Assembly: GCA_026214975.1 (NCBI GenBank)
Contig: CM047808.1
Location: 59,918,583-59,982,582 of the forward strand
DNA from: Gentiana macrophylla
Taxonomy: Eukaryota > Streptophyta > Magnoliopsida > Gentianales > Gentianaceae
Length of the DNA stretch: 64,000 bases
Reading direction: 5' to 3'
Each line of letters starts with the position of its first letter. Within the stretch, counting starts at the first letter, position 1. The notes beneath the pieces were generated by a model that was given only the letters and a program-made list of their open reading frames with translations, did no database searches and was not told where the DNA came from. Positions 23,220 through 34,426 of the stretch are shown piece by piece. The position numbers and the translations under genes are program-made.

Positions 23220-23648
23220 AATCAGTTAAGCCAGAAATTAGTCAAGGGGATTAATCATTGTTATGATGGGTGCGCTCACTTAACAGACTAGTCATTGACA
23301 TCAACAATTTCAAACTGATCAACTGAAAATGAATAATTTTCTGAAACTGAAAGTTTATCTTCACTCGCAGTTTTTATTCTAGTCAACTCAAGTCAAAAGT
23401 TGACAAGATAAAAGCGACAACGGTTATATCACATTAAATTACCACAGTTCTCTTTGTCAGAATTTCGCGTGTACACCCCACGATTGTCAGAACAGTACAT
23501 GTATCGGTTACCCAAAACCATTATGGAATTTAAAAAGTTGTACTACTCAACCGCCAGAATTTCCAACTTACTTATTCAACTTCCGTTCACATTGTTTTTC
23601 AAAATCTCTTTCCTCTCAAAAATCAAACTTTTGTGTTCACACTCAAAA

Positions 23649-26036
23649 ATGGCCACTTCAGAAAAATCAAGATAGGAAAGATTAATAACAGAGTTTGATG
23701 AACTGAGATTCGAAATGTATGGAGCGATGTGTCAAAATACTCTGTTAGCAAGCTGGATATGTGATAAAATTGAGAAACAACCAGGCCTGAGGAACATCTT
23801 GGAAGTTAAGTTCAAAGAAGAACGTGATGTAGAAGGAATTTTGCAATTTTGGGAAAATATGCGTTTGGTACGAAACTCTCTGATGACCAAAGTTCGTGGA
23901 GATCGCATTGTTCTCAATGAAAGCGTCATACGGACACTCTTTGGCTTCACAAACTCAACTGTGACAACAACAGATTGGGCTACTCTACCATTGAAAAGAG
24001 AAGCTTTTCTTGAGCAACTTACTTTTTCTATGGAGCCAATCAAACCTGGTATTCATGTAGACAAAATCAAGCCAGAAATTGGCCACCTCAGCATATGGCT
24101 CAGCAAACATGTTATTGGAAAATCAAAAGGCATCAGCATTCTGTCAGAAGAAAATATTTATCTCAAGAATATAATCTGGGATGGCATAGAATTCAATTGG
24201 GCAGGTTAAATTGTCAATCAGTTCAAGAGACAACATTTAGCTGAATTGGACAGTGTAAAAAGGGCTCAAACCGAAGGTCAAGTAACTGCTGACATATTCC
24301 GACTAAAGAAGACACTGAGTGGAATCATTCAATTCTACTTAGAAAGAATCAAGGAAGGGAAGCAAACAAGGAAAACTGCTGTTACAAAGGAAATCGCAGG
24401 AACAACTTCCCAACCTGAAGCAGGTCAAGAAACTGTGTCTCAACAGGAAACTGAACATAGAGGAATCAAGCGAAAAGCTGAAACAACATAAGTGAGATCA
24501 GTTGTAAGATGCTTGTACCCAGAAATCCCAAGAGAGAAAGCACCAACTGAGGGGGAACAACAACAACAACAACTGACAACTGACCACACCTCTTAGTCAC
24601 AAACAATCATCATTCAAAGAATCGGCACTGCTTTTGAAACTGATAGAATCATCAGGTTAATGAAGATGAAGCTTAAACCGGAAGATTCTCGAGATGTCAG
24701 TTTACAGACTGAAGAGAAACTACTCTTGGAGAAATTGGAAGTTAGAGATATATATGCTCTGTTTCTTATTTCAGTATTTCTTGACAATTGTTTCAAAAGA
24801 TTCACTGAACTAGCAGAAAGAAGAGAATCAGCCTCATCATCAAAAGATACTTCAAAGAAGAAATATGATGATAAAGATGGTGAATCAAGTAAAGAACCTG
24901 ATGAAGCTGATTTTTGCAAACAGAAACTCAACCTCTAGCAACGCAAAAGCGTATCATGAGCAAGAAGGATTGACAGATTTGAGATCGATTAACGACAATC
25001 GGGGCGCAAATGATGGAATCGCTAATCAACAACTGATGATTGTTGAAGATGTTACTCAGTTAAAGAATCCAATAGAAGATACTTATGATCCTTCTGACAT
25101 CCTCACAAAGGATGAATTAGCAAAAGTTCATGAAAATTTGAAGATTGTGCTCAGCAACAAAGATGCACAAAATGGTCTCCTATCAAATATCTTTGGATAT
25201 CTAGACTACAGAACTAGAACTGATGTTTCAGTTCATGCAAGACTAGAGATGATCCACAAGTCAAGCTCAAGTTGTACTTCAGAAATTGTGTTAATCAAAC
25301 AAAAACTTGAAGACTCAACCGCAGTAGATAGGGAAACACATGCACAGGCTCACTGGCATATGAATCAACATATCTACGGGTTAGAAACTCAGCTTAAAGA
25401 AGTACTTGCTTCTCAGCGACAGATCTCAGAAGATCAAAAAGAAACCCATGCCCTGGTAGATCAGTTATATGATTGCAAAAAGGGGGAAGCTGAAGTTACT
25501 TGGAGAAATGAAGCGACTTGAAGATGAATTACAAAGATACAAATCAGATCCTAAATTCTTAAGGAAAGAACTAATCGATGAGCGACTTTCATCGCAAAAA
25601 TACTGATCAACCTGGAGAGATAAGAAGAGTTACTCTAACAAAGGATCTATGGATGAAGTTTATCAACGATTACAATCCCATCAAAGCTAAGTATAAGGAC
25701 AGGACAACTGAAGAATCCTTGAACTACTTTCTATCTGATTTATTCTCAAAGCAGAAAATGGCACAATATAAGAAGAATCAGAGGATTGATGATAAACTGA
25801 AGATTAAAGACAAGACTGAACAAATGAAGGCAGATGTAGCAGAATTTGAAAATTACTACTTGAAAGAATCAGATTTGCCAAAGCTATTTCAATGGAGAAG
25901 ATGGAAAGAAGGTAGTCAAATTGACTACAACAAGACCTTTTCAAAGATAGATTCCAAGCTAGAAGATGATTTTCGTATGTACGACAAAGCAAGAAAATTT
26001 GATTCAGTCATCCAAAAACCACAGAAGAGAACTTAG
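23649..26036 (+). pseudogene. Post-pol (third ORF) protein of SirA-3, broken
   Basis: The ATG at 23649 (MATSEKSR) starts about 430 bases after RNase H. One frame runs to 24938 with stops only at 23673, 24207, 24489 and 24594. Two frameshifts then lead to the end at 26036, about 795 codons. N-terminal part: LASWICDKIEKQPGLRNILE, FWENMRLVRNSL, VLNESVIRTLFGFTNS, IEFNWAG. The middle is Gln/Thr/Glu-rich low complexity (CAA repeat near 24557), then a coiled coil (DRETHAQAHWHMNQHIYGLE region). C-terminal part: QWRRWKEGSQIDYNKTFSKI. It is related in both end parts to the SirB-1 protein. No signal peptide or membrane helix is visible; the function is unknown. Confidence 0.75.
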
Positions 26037-26177
26037 TATCTAGTTACTATATTTTGAACAAAAATGTAACTATCCTAGTTTTCTGCTCATTCTAATGAAA
26101 TCCAGTTTCCAGTTTTACATTGTTTTACATTGTTTTGATCTTTAAGATTTTCTTTTAGGGAGAGTTTTGGCATCATC

Positions 26178-26190
26178 AAAAAGGGGGAAA
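26178..26190 (+). promoter_or_regulatory. Polypurine tract of SirA-3
   Basis: AAAAAGGGGGAAA directly upstream of the middle LTR, so that LTR was once an ordinary 3' LTR. Confidence 0.88.
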
Positions 26191-26191
26191 T

Positions 26192-27927
26192 TGTTGGAAA
26201 TAAAATTTATGTTTTGATGATAATTAATCATATTGATTCAAAGTATTATTTTAACCCCATTGATGAAGTGCTGAAGCCAGCTGTTATAGTGAAAAGCTAA
26301 AAGATGTCTAGAACTAAATGTATATGTTTTACTAGAGTCTGATATTTGTATAAGTTACATCAGACAAGAACTGTAACAGTTAATGTGTTGCAAAACTGAA
26401 AAAACTGGAAGTCATCATGAAAGTATGAAATCATCAAGATAGATAAACTGACTCAGTATACACTTACAAAGGAACTGAAGAAGATAAGTTCGCTAAGGGA
26501 CACAAACTCAGTTGGCTTATCTATGAAGACTGAAGAACTGAGGGTCACAGACTCAGTATTGAAGATTGAAGAATTGAGGGTTCAGACTCAGTTATGAAGA
26601 CTAAGTCGAGACTGTAAAGTTAGAATTCAGGCAAGATTGTGGTGACCTGAACTGACTTTATGGATCTTGTATGAAGACCTAAGAATCATAAGGACAGTGA
26701 GTTCTTAGATGACAATAAGTCATGGTGTATTCTGATTAAGTCAATTATAATCAGTTGAAAACTGGAGTACTGATATTTGAAGAAGAATAAAATCTCAGTT
26801 AATGCTCCAAGTCAGTCAAGAAACTGACAAGTATTAAACTCAGTATAAAACTGATAAGGATACTCAGTTTTATATGTCATTCATCCAAAAATTGATCGTA
26901 CAGTCGAACGTTATAAATGAAGCAATTTTATTGGATGAAATACTAACATAGCAGAACGGTCAGAAAATATAGCCATTACAAGAGAAACGTTGATACAATT
27001 CGAATTGAAGTCAGATGAACGTTGGACCTTACACTATAAATAGAGGACCTTGCTCAAAGGATAAAAAAACATGAATACAGAGATTTAACAAGAATTTACG
27101 TGTGCAGTAGTCATTCGAATTGCTATCATCTGTGCGCTATAACAAGATCATATCTAGAATTCTTCAAGTGTTGAAGCTACACAGATTTTATCAAGAATCA
27201 GACACTTTGAAGAACCACAAACAAGAATCAATTTATTGATTCTCAGCCCAACTTTGATTTTACATCAAAGGTTTTAGACTGTGAAGCTAACCAGGAAGGT
27301 TTCGCCAAGGACAGTTGTGACAAGTAGTCGGGTAGACTGTGTTTGTTGTGGTAGCTTGTGAAGAGGAAATTCAACCCTCTAAGGACCAGTGTTCAAGCAA
27401 TTGAAGAGCAGCAATTCTACCTGTTCTACAACTTTTTAGATAGTGACGCTAGGGATTAGCCAATGACTATTGTTTAGGACTTTTTGTAACAGTTCACCTC
27501 AAGAAGTTCTAGTGGAATTTTCCTCCACACCACAAGGGAAGAGAGGACGTACATGATTACACCACCTGGAACCTCTATAATATTTGCCTTATTTACTTTA
27601 TGCAGTTACTTATTTATTCAGCATTTATTTACAGCATTTTGATAATTGATTGTTATACACCTCACAGATCACAAACTGACATTCATCAGAATTCAGTTTA
27701 CTGCGCTCAGTTTTCACAGAGAATAACAAGATCAAGAAAAAGGCTAGAAATTAATCCGTTGCCGATTTACTTAGTTTTAAGCTTAAGTCAGTTTGACTTA
27801 AACTCAGCTTAGTCAGCTTAACTCCGCACAAGTTTAACTAAACCTTAATTTGTTTTAAATCCAGTTTTAGGGACAAGTTTATTCACCCCCCCTCTAAACT
27901 TGTGTTAGCCTTTCTAAGGGACCAGCA
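26192..27927 (+). repeat. Middle LTR of SirA-3
   Basis: The LTR is 1736 bases. It is preceded by a polypurine tract and followed by a primer site, so it serves as 3' LTR of the first unit and 5' LTR of the second. The terminus is mutated to CCAGCA. Confidence 0.95.
27035..27042 (+). promoter_or_regulatory. TATA box in the SirA-3 middle LTR
   Basis: TATAAATA in the same context as at 16891. Confidence 0.6.
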
Positions 27928-27929
27928 AT

Positions 27930-27943
27930 TGGTATCGGAGCAG
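27930..27943 (+). other. Primer binding site of SirA-3, second copy
   Basis: TGGTATCGGAGCAG, identical to the first copy. Confidence 0.85.
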
Positions 27944-28045
27944 TGTTTCTTTGACAAGATATCATTTGCTCCATATCTCCTCTAGTTGTTCTCATTTGAA
28001 AGCTCAGTTTCTAGTTGTTAAACAATCAATTTTCACACACTCACT

Positions 28046-30190
28046 ATGGATAACAATCAATATGCAAGACAGATGCTTATGTGCAACATGGACAGATTTG
28101 ATGATTATAAACGTCGTATGCAGGCTTTTCTAGCAGCTACTCATGATGAAATGATGGATGTACTCACTGATAGACCAATCCAGATCACTCACATGCAAAC
28201 TGTTGGTGGAGAGCAAGTTCGAGTTGCAAAACCCAAATCCGAATGGACTAGTGATGATCGCAAGCGAAACAATCTCCACAATGTTGCTATGGACTTTATC
28301 CTCGGAACTCTTGACAGCAACATGTACTTAAAGGTGAAAGAATGCACATCTGCCAAGGAAATGTGGGACAAACTGCAACTTGTTTGTGAAGGAACAGATT
28401 CCATCAAGGAAAATAAAATTTTTTTGCAAAACAAAAGTTTGAGAATTTCAAGATGAAGTCTGGAGAAACCATTGACCAAATGGAAACAAGATTCAGTGCT
28501 ATCATGGATGAATTAGATCTACTCAAGATTGAATACTCCAAGAAAATTATCAACACAAGAATCTTGAAAGCATTACCAATGTGCTAGAAGATGAAGGTCA
28601 CTGCTATGGAAGAATCTAGAAGACTTGACATAGAGGATTCTTTCAAAATCTTCTCAGATCTGAAAGCTTATGAATTTTGTGAAGATTTTACAAGTACAGA
28701 TGCAATAATCAAAGCACTGGAAGAACCAAAGATCACAGCAGCATCAAATGACATTCAAGAAAACTCATCAAACAATATTCATTAATTGGATGAGATGGAA
28801 GAACAAATGGCTTTAATGATGAACAGAATTCGAAGAATGAAGAGTGGACACCCAGTCACTCAGAAGTTCATCAAGAGGACTCCTGAGAAAAGAAAAGATG
28901 ATGAATATCTCTATTTCAACTGCAAAAAGCCAGGACATTATAAAGCTGAATGTCCGGAACTGATCAAGAAAACTCCACCAAGAAGAGTTGGTAGAAGAGC
29001 ACTCCTTGCTGGAGATGAATCAGATTATGAAGCTGGTACTGAAAGACAATCAGATGATACATCTTTAATGGCACACATGGATGATCCAATTGAGGTATGT
29101 GAATCTAACTCTAAATAGTCCTCAGCTCAAATTTCCATGCAAAATGCATGTTCTTCGACCACTGACTCCAATCCAAAAAATCTAGAATTAGAAGAAACTC
29201 TTGATGAATTGTTGAATCAGCTCGTAACTATTCAAGCTAGTTATGAATCAATTAAAGCTGAGAAAGAAAATCTAACTCTTGAAGTTGAAAGATTGAAGTC
29301 TGAATTGAAAATGTTGAAATTGACCTGAACTGATAAGGAAAAGATTCAGCATCAGCCTACTGTATCAGCAGCAGCAACTGAATCACCTGCTCAATCAAGT
29401 TCGGTTACTGGATTCAAATCAGGAAAACCGTATGGAGACAAAACGGGTTTAGGATTTGATACACAACAATCTTCCAAGAATGGAACTAGCAAAGCTACTA
29501 AACCTAGTACCAAAACAGGCATTAAGTTTGTAGCTGAACAACTTCCACATGCTGAGATAATTGTTGAACCAGTAAAGCCAGTATCACATTGGACAAATCA
29601 GTTTTCCAAGAAAACAACAAGATTTACAAACAAAGGAAAACCCAATGGTAAATCAGCTGTATCTCAAGAAAACCGAACAGGAAAATCAACTACCAGGTCC
29701 ACAAAAACCAATCAAGTCAAGAACCAGAAAAATTACAATCAAAGTAAATCCAAGAATGTCAATAATTCAAAGATTCACACATTTAGGGGGAAAGGAAGAC
29801 TATATCTCACTGATAATGATTGGAATTTTACTACATCTATTAGCAAAACTGACAATAACAATCATTCCAGACAGAAAACCTATCAAAGGTTTATGTCCAA
29901 GACTCAGCAGAGCGCTAATCTCAGTTCTTAGCAAAAGTCCTGGACCATGGTCGATTCTGACCTCGATGTATGGAATGACGGTTATCATTCTAGCTTTAAT
30001 AATATAAAGCAATATGGAAATAAGTTTCAGTCAAAGGATCTGAGAGATCATATAAATAAGACACAGTCCAAACACAGACAGTATGGGAGTGTGGCTTACA
30101 TATATGAAAACAAGTGCAACAATATCCGAAGAATCCCAAAAGGATATATTCCCAGAGTTGTACTGACAACTGACCTCTATGGACCCAAAC
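28046..30190 (+). pseudogene. Gag and linker of SirA-3, second copy
   Basis: It begins MDNNQYARQMLMCNMDRFDD and follows the first copy closely. A one-base loss in a T run near 28425 shifts the frame, a Trp codon became TAG at 28585-28587, and a TAA lies at 28783-28785. The zinc knuckle is damaged (YFNCKKPGHYKAEC, first Cys lost). The coiled coil at 29137-29328 is open. The linker around 29340-29440 keeps CAG-rich sequence that the first copy has lost. It ends at 30190, within the GPK motif, where the sequence jumps to an LTR. Confidence 0.88.
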
Positions 30191-30193
30191 TAA

Positions 30194-30373
30194 AATTAAT
30201 CCGCTGCCGGTTGACTCAGTTTTAAGCTTAAGTCAGTATGACTTAAACTCAGCTTAGTCAGCTTAACTCCGCACAAGTTTAACTAAACCTTAATTTGTTT
30301 TAAATCCAGTTTTAGGGACAAGTTTATTCACCCCCCCCTCTAAACTTGTGTTAGCCTTTTTAAGGGACCAACA
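30194..30373 (+). repeat. Terminal LTR fragment of SirA-3
   Basis: The last 180 bases of a family A LTR (matching about 27747-27927) end in CCAACA and abut the CATTT duplication. The junction at 30188-30196 has short A/T-rich similarity on both sides (CTAAAAAT against CTAAAATT), consistent with a deletion. Confidence 0.88.
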
Positions 30374-30378
30374 CATTT

Positions 30379-32072
30379 AACTCTTCTTGCATAGCAATTA
30401 TCCAATCTGGATCTGAAATTGCTTGTTCAACAACTTTAGGTTCAACTTGAGATAGAAAACAAGTAAACATTTCTTCTAATTGTCTTCTAGTCCTCACACC
30501 TTGCTGTATGTTGCCAATGACTTGTTCAGCAGGGTGATCCCTTAACCATTGTGGATTCTGGTTAGATTGATTTTCAGGAACCTCATCTTCAGGAGGGTCT
30601 GCTGTTTCTTCAACAAGGGGTTCAGCAGATACTTGAACTGCTTTAGTTGTTGCATCAGTAGTATTACCAAAGCAGGGGTGTTCAAAGAAGGCGAAATCGA
30701 AACCTTTGAGTCATTGAATCTCTCCAAAACTTCAACACAATCTGGATCAGTGACTTGTAGATTCTCAGCAGGTTCACAAGCTTCATCTTCCATACCAGTG
30801 AACATAGGTTCATCAAACACCACATGGATTGTCTCCTCATGTTTCAGTGACCTTTTGTTCGGTACCCTGAATGCTTTACAGGCTGAAGAATATCCCAAAA
30901 AAATTCCTTCATCTGATTTTGGTTGGAATGTCTTTGAATGTTCCTTATGATTCAAGATAAAACACTTGCTTCCAAATGGATGGAAATAGGATATGTTAGG
31001 TTTTCTTCCATTCCAAATCTCATAAGGTGTCTTCAGTATCTTCTTGTTCACTGAGGTTCTGTTTTGTGTATAGCATGATGTATTAACTGCTTCAGTCCAA
31101 TATCTTTCAGGTAGCAATGCTTCACAAATCATAGTTCTTCCTGCTTCTTTTAGAGTTCTATTCCTTCTTTCAAAGAACCCCCATTTTGTTTGAGGTGTAC
31201 CAAAGAAGACAGTTGTTGATGTAGTACACCATTCTCATTCACAAGTATTCTCTTATTACATGATTGAGAAATTCAGCACCCTTGTCTGATCTGATTTTTA
31301 CTACTGTCAAACTTTTCTCATTTTGCAATCTCTTCAAAAGTTCAGGCATCTTTTGAAGTGTTTCACTTTTCTTGTCCATAAATATCACCCAAGTGTACCT
31401 TGAATAATCATCCACAACCAGTAAGGTGTATTTCTTTCCTGTAACAATTGTTGGTGTAACTGGTCCAAATAGATCCATATGCATCAGGTCCAAGACTCTA
31501 TTAGTTGATTGCTTAGTCTTTGATTTGAAGCTTGACTTTGTCTGTTTACCTTGCTGACATGCATCACATATAGTATCCTTCTTGAATGTGATCTCAGGTA
31601 AACCAATCACAAGTTTCTTCTTTAACAACTGATTGATATCATCAAAATTCAGATGATTCAGCTTCTTGTGCCATAACCAATTGAGCTCTGATTTGGTATG
31701 CACTATCAGGCAGGTTTCTGGAACTACAGTTGACCAATCCACAACATACATATTTTGTTGTCTTTTTCCAGCCAACACAACTTGATCACCTCTTTCACTG
31801 ATGACAGTACAAGTGCCTTTGTCAAAAGTGACCTTGTATCCCATGTCACAGAATTGTCCAGTGCTCAGCAAGTTGTTGTCCAGTCTTTCAACATATGCCA
31901 CATTCCTGATTGTTAGTCCATTCCTCACAAGTGTGCCATAGCCTCTTGTGTAACCAGGTGTGTTTTTGTTTCCAAAATTCACCCTTGGACCATCCTTTGT
32001 CACAAAGTTTGACAAACAGTGCTTATTCTTTGTCATATGTCTGGAACATCCACTGTGAAAGTACCAGACACC
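30379..32072 (-). pseudogene. Protease, integrase and linker to RT of SirB-1 pol
   Basis: Reads leftwards from WYFHSGCSRHMTK (about 32060), where the catalytic Asp of the protease (LDSG/FDSG in relatives) is His. GAG-pre-integrase with LWHKKLNHLNFDDI and CDACQQGKQTK is complete. Integrase: Asp in HMDLFGPV, Asp in IRSDKGAEF; the Glu region (31130-31240) is frameshifted. The C-terminal part RYWTEAVNTSCYTQNRTS to IHVVFDEPMF is intact in frame (31132 on). The linker ends IIAMQEELN at the SirA-3 junction and continues in the RT at 16043. Confidence 0.9.
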
Positions 32073-32080
32073 CTACAAAA

Positions 32081-32638
32081 CAAAGTCAATACATTTTAGG
32101 TACCCAAATTTGTTTGGGTCCATGATGGTCAGTGGTAAGCATGACCCTTGGCAAGTTTCCATAAGGTATTCATCTAAAAGTGTCATACTTTGGTTCATAC
32201 ATGTATGCTACACATCCATATGGTCTTACAAGTGGTTGTGTAGGATTCACATATGTTTTCTGACCTTTTGGTATTTAATGCTGATTGAAGTGATTTTTGT
32301 TGTTAGAAGCATTAGCATAACCATTGGATTGCTGTCTGTTAGGAACAACTCTGTAATATGGAGTCTGCTGAGGTCCCTGCTGAGGCCTTGTATAAGTCCT
32401 CTGTTGAGTCCTCTATTGATTCCATTGCTTAGGTTTTACCCTAGCAGCATGGTTATACTTACTGTTTCTAGCAGTAGGTGCAGGAAATATTCCAATCATC
32501 ATTAGTAGGGAACAGTCTACCTTTCCCCCTGAGATAAGTATCCCTTGAATGATTAACATTTTTGGGTTTAGGATTCTTATCCTTGGAATATTTCTGACTT
32601 TTACCCTTCTGTGGTCCAGCAGACTTGGTAGCAGGTCT
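32081..32638 (-). pseudogene. Gag-pol linker of SirB-1, part left of Ath-1
   Basis: Lys/Asn/Pro-rich coding remains (SAGPQKGKSQKYSKDKNPKP) and the GPKQIWVPK motif (around 32098-32130), then a stop and TTTTGTAG/G (32080-32072). The frame continues from 48679 on the other side of Ath-1. Several short breaks. Confidence 0.7.
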
Positions 32639-32643
32639 GCTAT
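32639..32643. repeat. Target site duplication of Ath-1 (GCTAT)
   Basis: GCTAT at 32639-32643 and 48674-48678 flank the TGATGACG...CGTCATCA element. Confidence 0.95.
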
Positions 32644-34402
32644 TGATGACGGTCAAATTGTACCCGTAAAAGTCATCAACGTTGACCTTAAATCGAGATT
32701 AATAATATATATTTTATAGTTAAATCACGTGTTATATTAATTATTTAATGTTATGTGATTTATATTATATAATTTGATAGTTATCTATTTATAAGATATA
32801 ATTTGGTATTTATCCGTTTTTATTATATAAATCGGTATTTATCCGTTTTTATTATATTTATCCGTTTTATTTAAATATGATTTATTTTGGGATAAATATC
32901 TATTTTGTAGATTGACATAAATTTTGAAGGATAAATACAAATGGAAGAATTAATTCTCAAGATAAATCAAAGGAAATTCAAGATAGAGATCGGATAAGAA
33001 CAAAAAAAGGAGTATGTCATGACAAGAGCAAGCAAGCCAATCCGAAGCTTGGGGAAATAAATGCGGCGTCCCTATCACATATTTGGGGCGCATTTTGCCT
33101 TTTTCCGGAAGATCGGCCGGGAGTTATCTCTTATTTGTTTTGATATTTTAAAGTATATCTCTTAATTAGCTTGAACCCCTATAAATAAAGGCATGTTATA
33201 CACGCCATATACACTCTACACCACCATATACACTTCTCAATTTATAATAAAATTCTCAGTTTTTCTTAGAGCAGTTTTTATGCAAGTTCTTCAATAATGT
33301 AAGTTCTTGTATTTATTTGTTCTTAGTTCTTTGTAATTAAGTCCCCAATTATTATTTATCGTTTGAGGTTGTTCGTTCTTAACCGAACGATGTAGATCTA
33401 AGGATACGATATGGGGCAGTGGGGATTCCTCGTCTATAAGGATCCACATGCCCAGATCTGTTATTCGGTGACCTATAGATGACTTTGGTATGATCGACAA
33501 TCGTACGTGTTTTTAGTAGATCTATATAATTGCTTTATGAGTCTCTATTTTATCCGTTACGTATGTAGAAACGCTAAGATTTTGTTGTTCGCCTCGTCAA
33601 TCTAGCCACGTCTTTATGGTGTGATTGTCCACCTAGAATTTCTTATCTTAGTAGGTATGGCAACGGCTACGTTGCTCGTCTGTTTTAATTATCTTATGAT
33701 TAGGAAACACCAATACAGGGTTCCTAGGTCGGCTCATGAATTGATCTTCCGGGACTTTCAGCGAGATCTACATCTGTTATGTATTCGGGAATTGCATGCA
33801 CCTAGTTATACGTAAATCGTAGATTAACATGAGACCGTCCAGGTGATTGTTAATGGGACAAAGACTGAAGCGATCGCTTAGGAAGTACGCCTGAACAAAG
33901 GAATGTTGCCTAGGTGAGGAATACGGTTAATATCGGCATCCCTAGTTTTGTAAGCACGCGAGTCATATGAGATGGAGGCCGAAAAAGCGAAGTCACGTGA
34001 TGTAGCATAGTGATCTAGATGGCCTACCCGGAGCTAGGTCTAGTTTAGAGGATGACTCCCGTAGCCAATATAAAAGAAATATGGATCGGATTAATAGTTG
34101 TCGAGTCTAGCTTAATTATATAGTATCTCTAGATCCTGACGATAACATAATAATTGGGGAGGTTAATTACGTTATGTGTTGTGTCGAGTCGTGTCCTTTA
34201 TCTTTCTTGTCTTTCGTTGGTCGTAGACCGCCTTTGTGTCCTTGATATGAATAATTAATTGTTTGTATATAAATGACCCACAATTGGTTCCCTGTGGGAT
34301 CGACCTTGATTCGCTATAGCTATACTACGATGGACCTAGTTCTCTTGCTAGTATTGGTTTATGGTGGTCAAGTATTTTAATTTCACTTGATCTACGTCAT
34401 CA
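32644..34402 (+). repeat. 5' LTR of Ath-1
   Basis: Ends TGATGACG/CGTCATCA. AT-rich U3 with repeated TATCCGTTTTTATTA blocks at 32800-32870. It matches 46924-48673 with scattered differences. The short ORFs inside are not genes. Confidence 0.95.
33180..33187 (+). promoter_or_regulatory. TATA box in the Ath-1 5' LTR
   Basis: CCCCTATAAATAAAGGCATG, a good plant TATA context, also at 47455-47462. Confidence 0.65.
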
Positions 34403-34408
34403 TGTTTT

Positions 34409-34426
34409 TGGCGCCATTGCCGGGGA
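34409..34426 (+). other. Primer binding site of Ath-1
   Basis: TGGCGCCATTGCCGGGGA, six bases after the LTR; the Athila/Tat type site complementary to Asp-tRNA. Confidence 0.85.

Larger units (their letters stand above)
16049..30373 (+). mobile_element. SirA-3: tandem Sirevirus-like copia element, LTR-internal-LTR-internal-LTR fragment
   Basis: Three LTRs (16049-17782, 26192-27927, 30194-30373) surround two internal regions. The first is complete in layout (17783-26191), the second (27928-30193) stops in the gag-pol linker and joins the last 180 bases of an LTR. Both primer sites and both TATA boxes are present. A single CATTT duplication encloses the whole. This fits insertion of one element followed by recombination with a sister copy, or integration of a tandem cDNA, then an internal deletion. 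It lies in the RT region of SirB-1. Confidence 0.92.

Noticed and set aside
33041..33120. GC-richer patch in the Ath-1 LTR as a captured gene fragment
   Set aside because: It is present in both LTRs and has no open reading of note.
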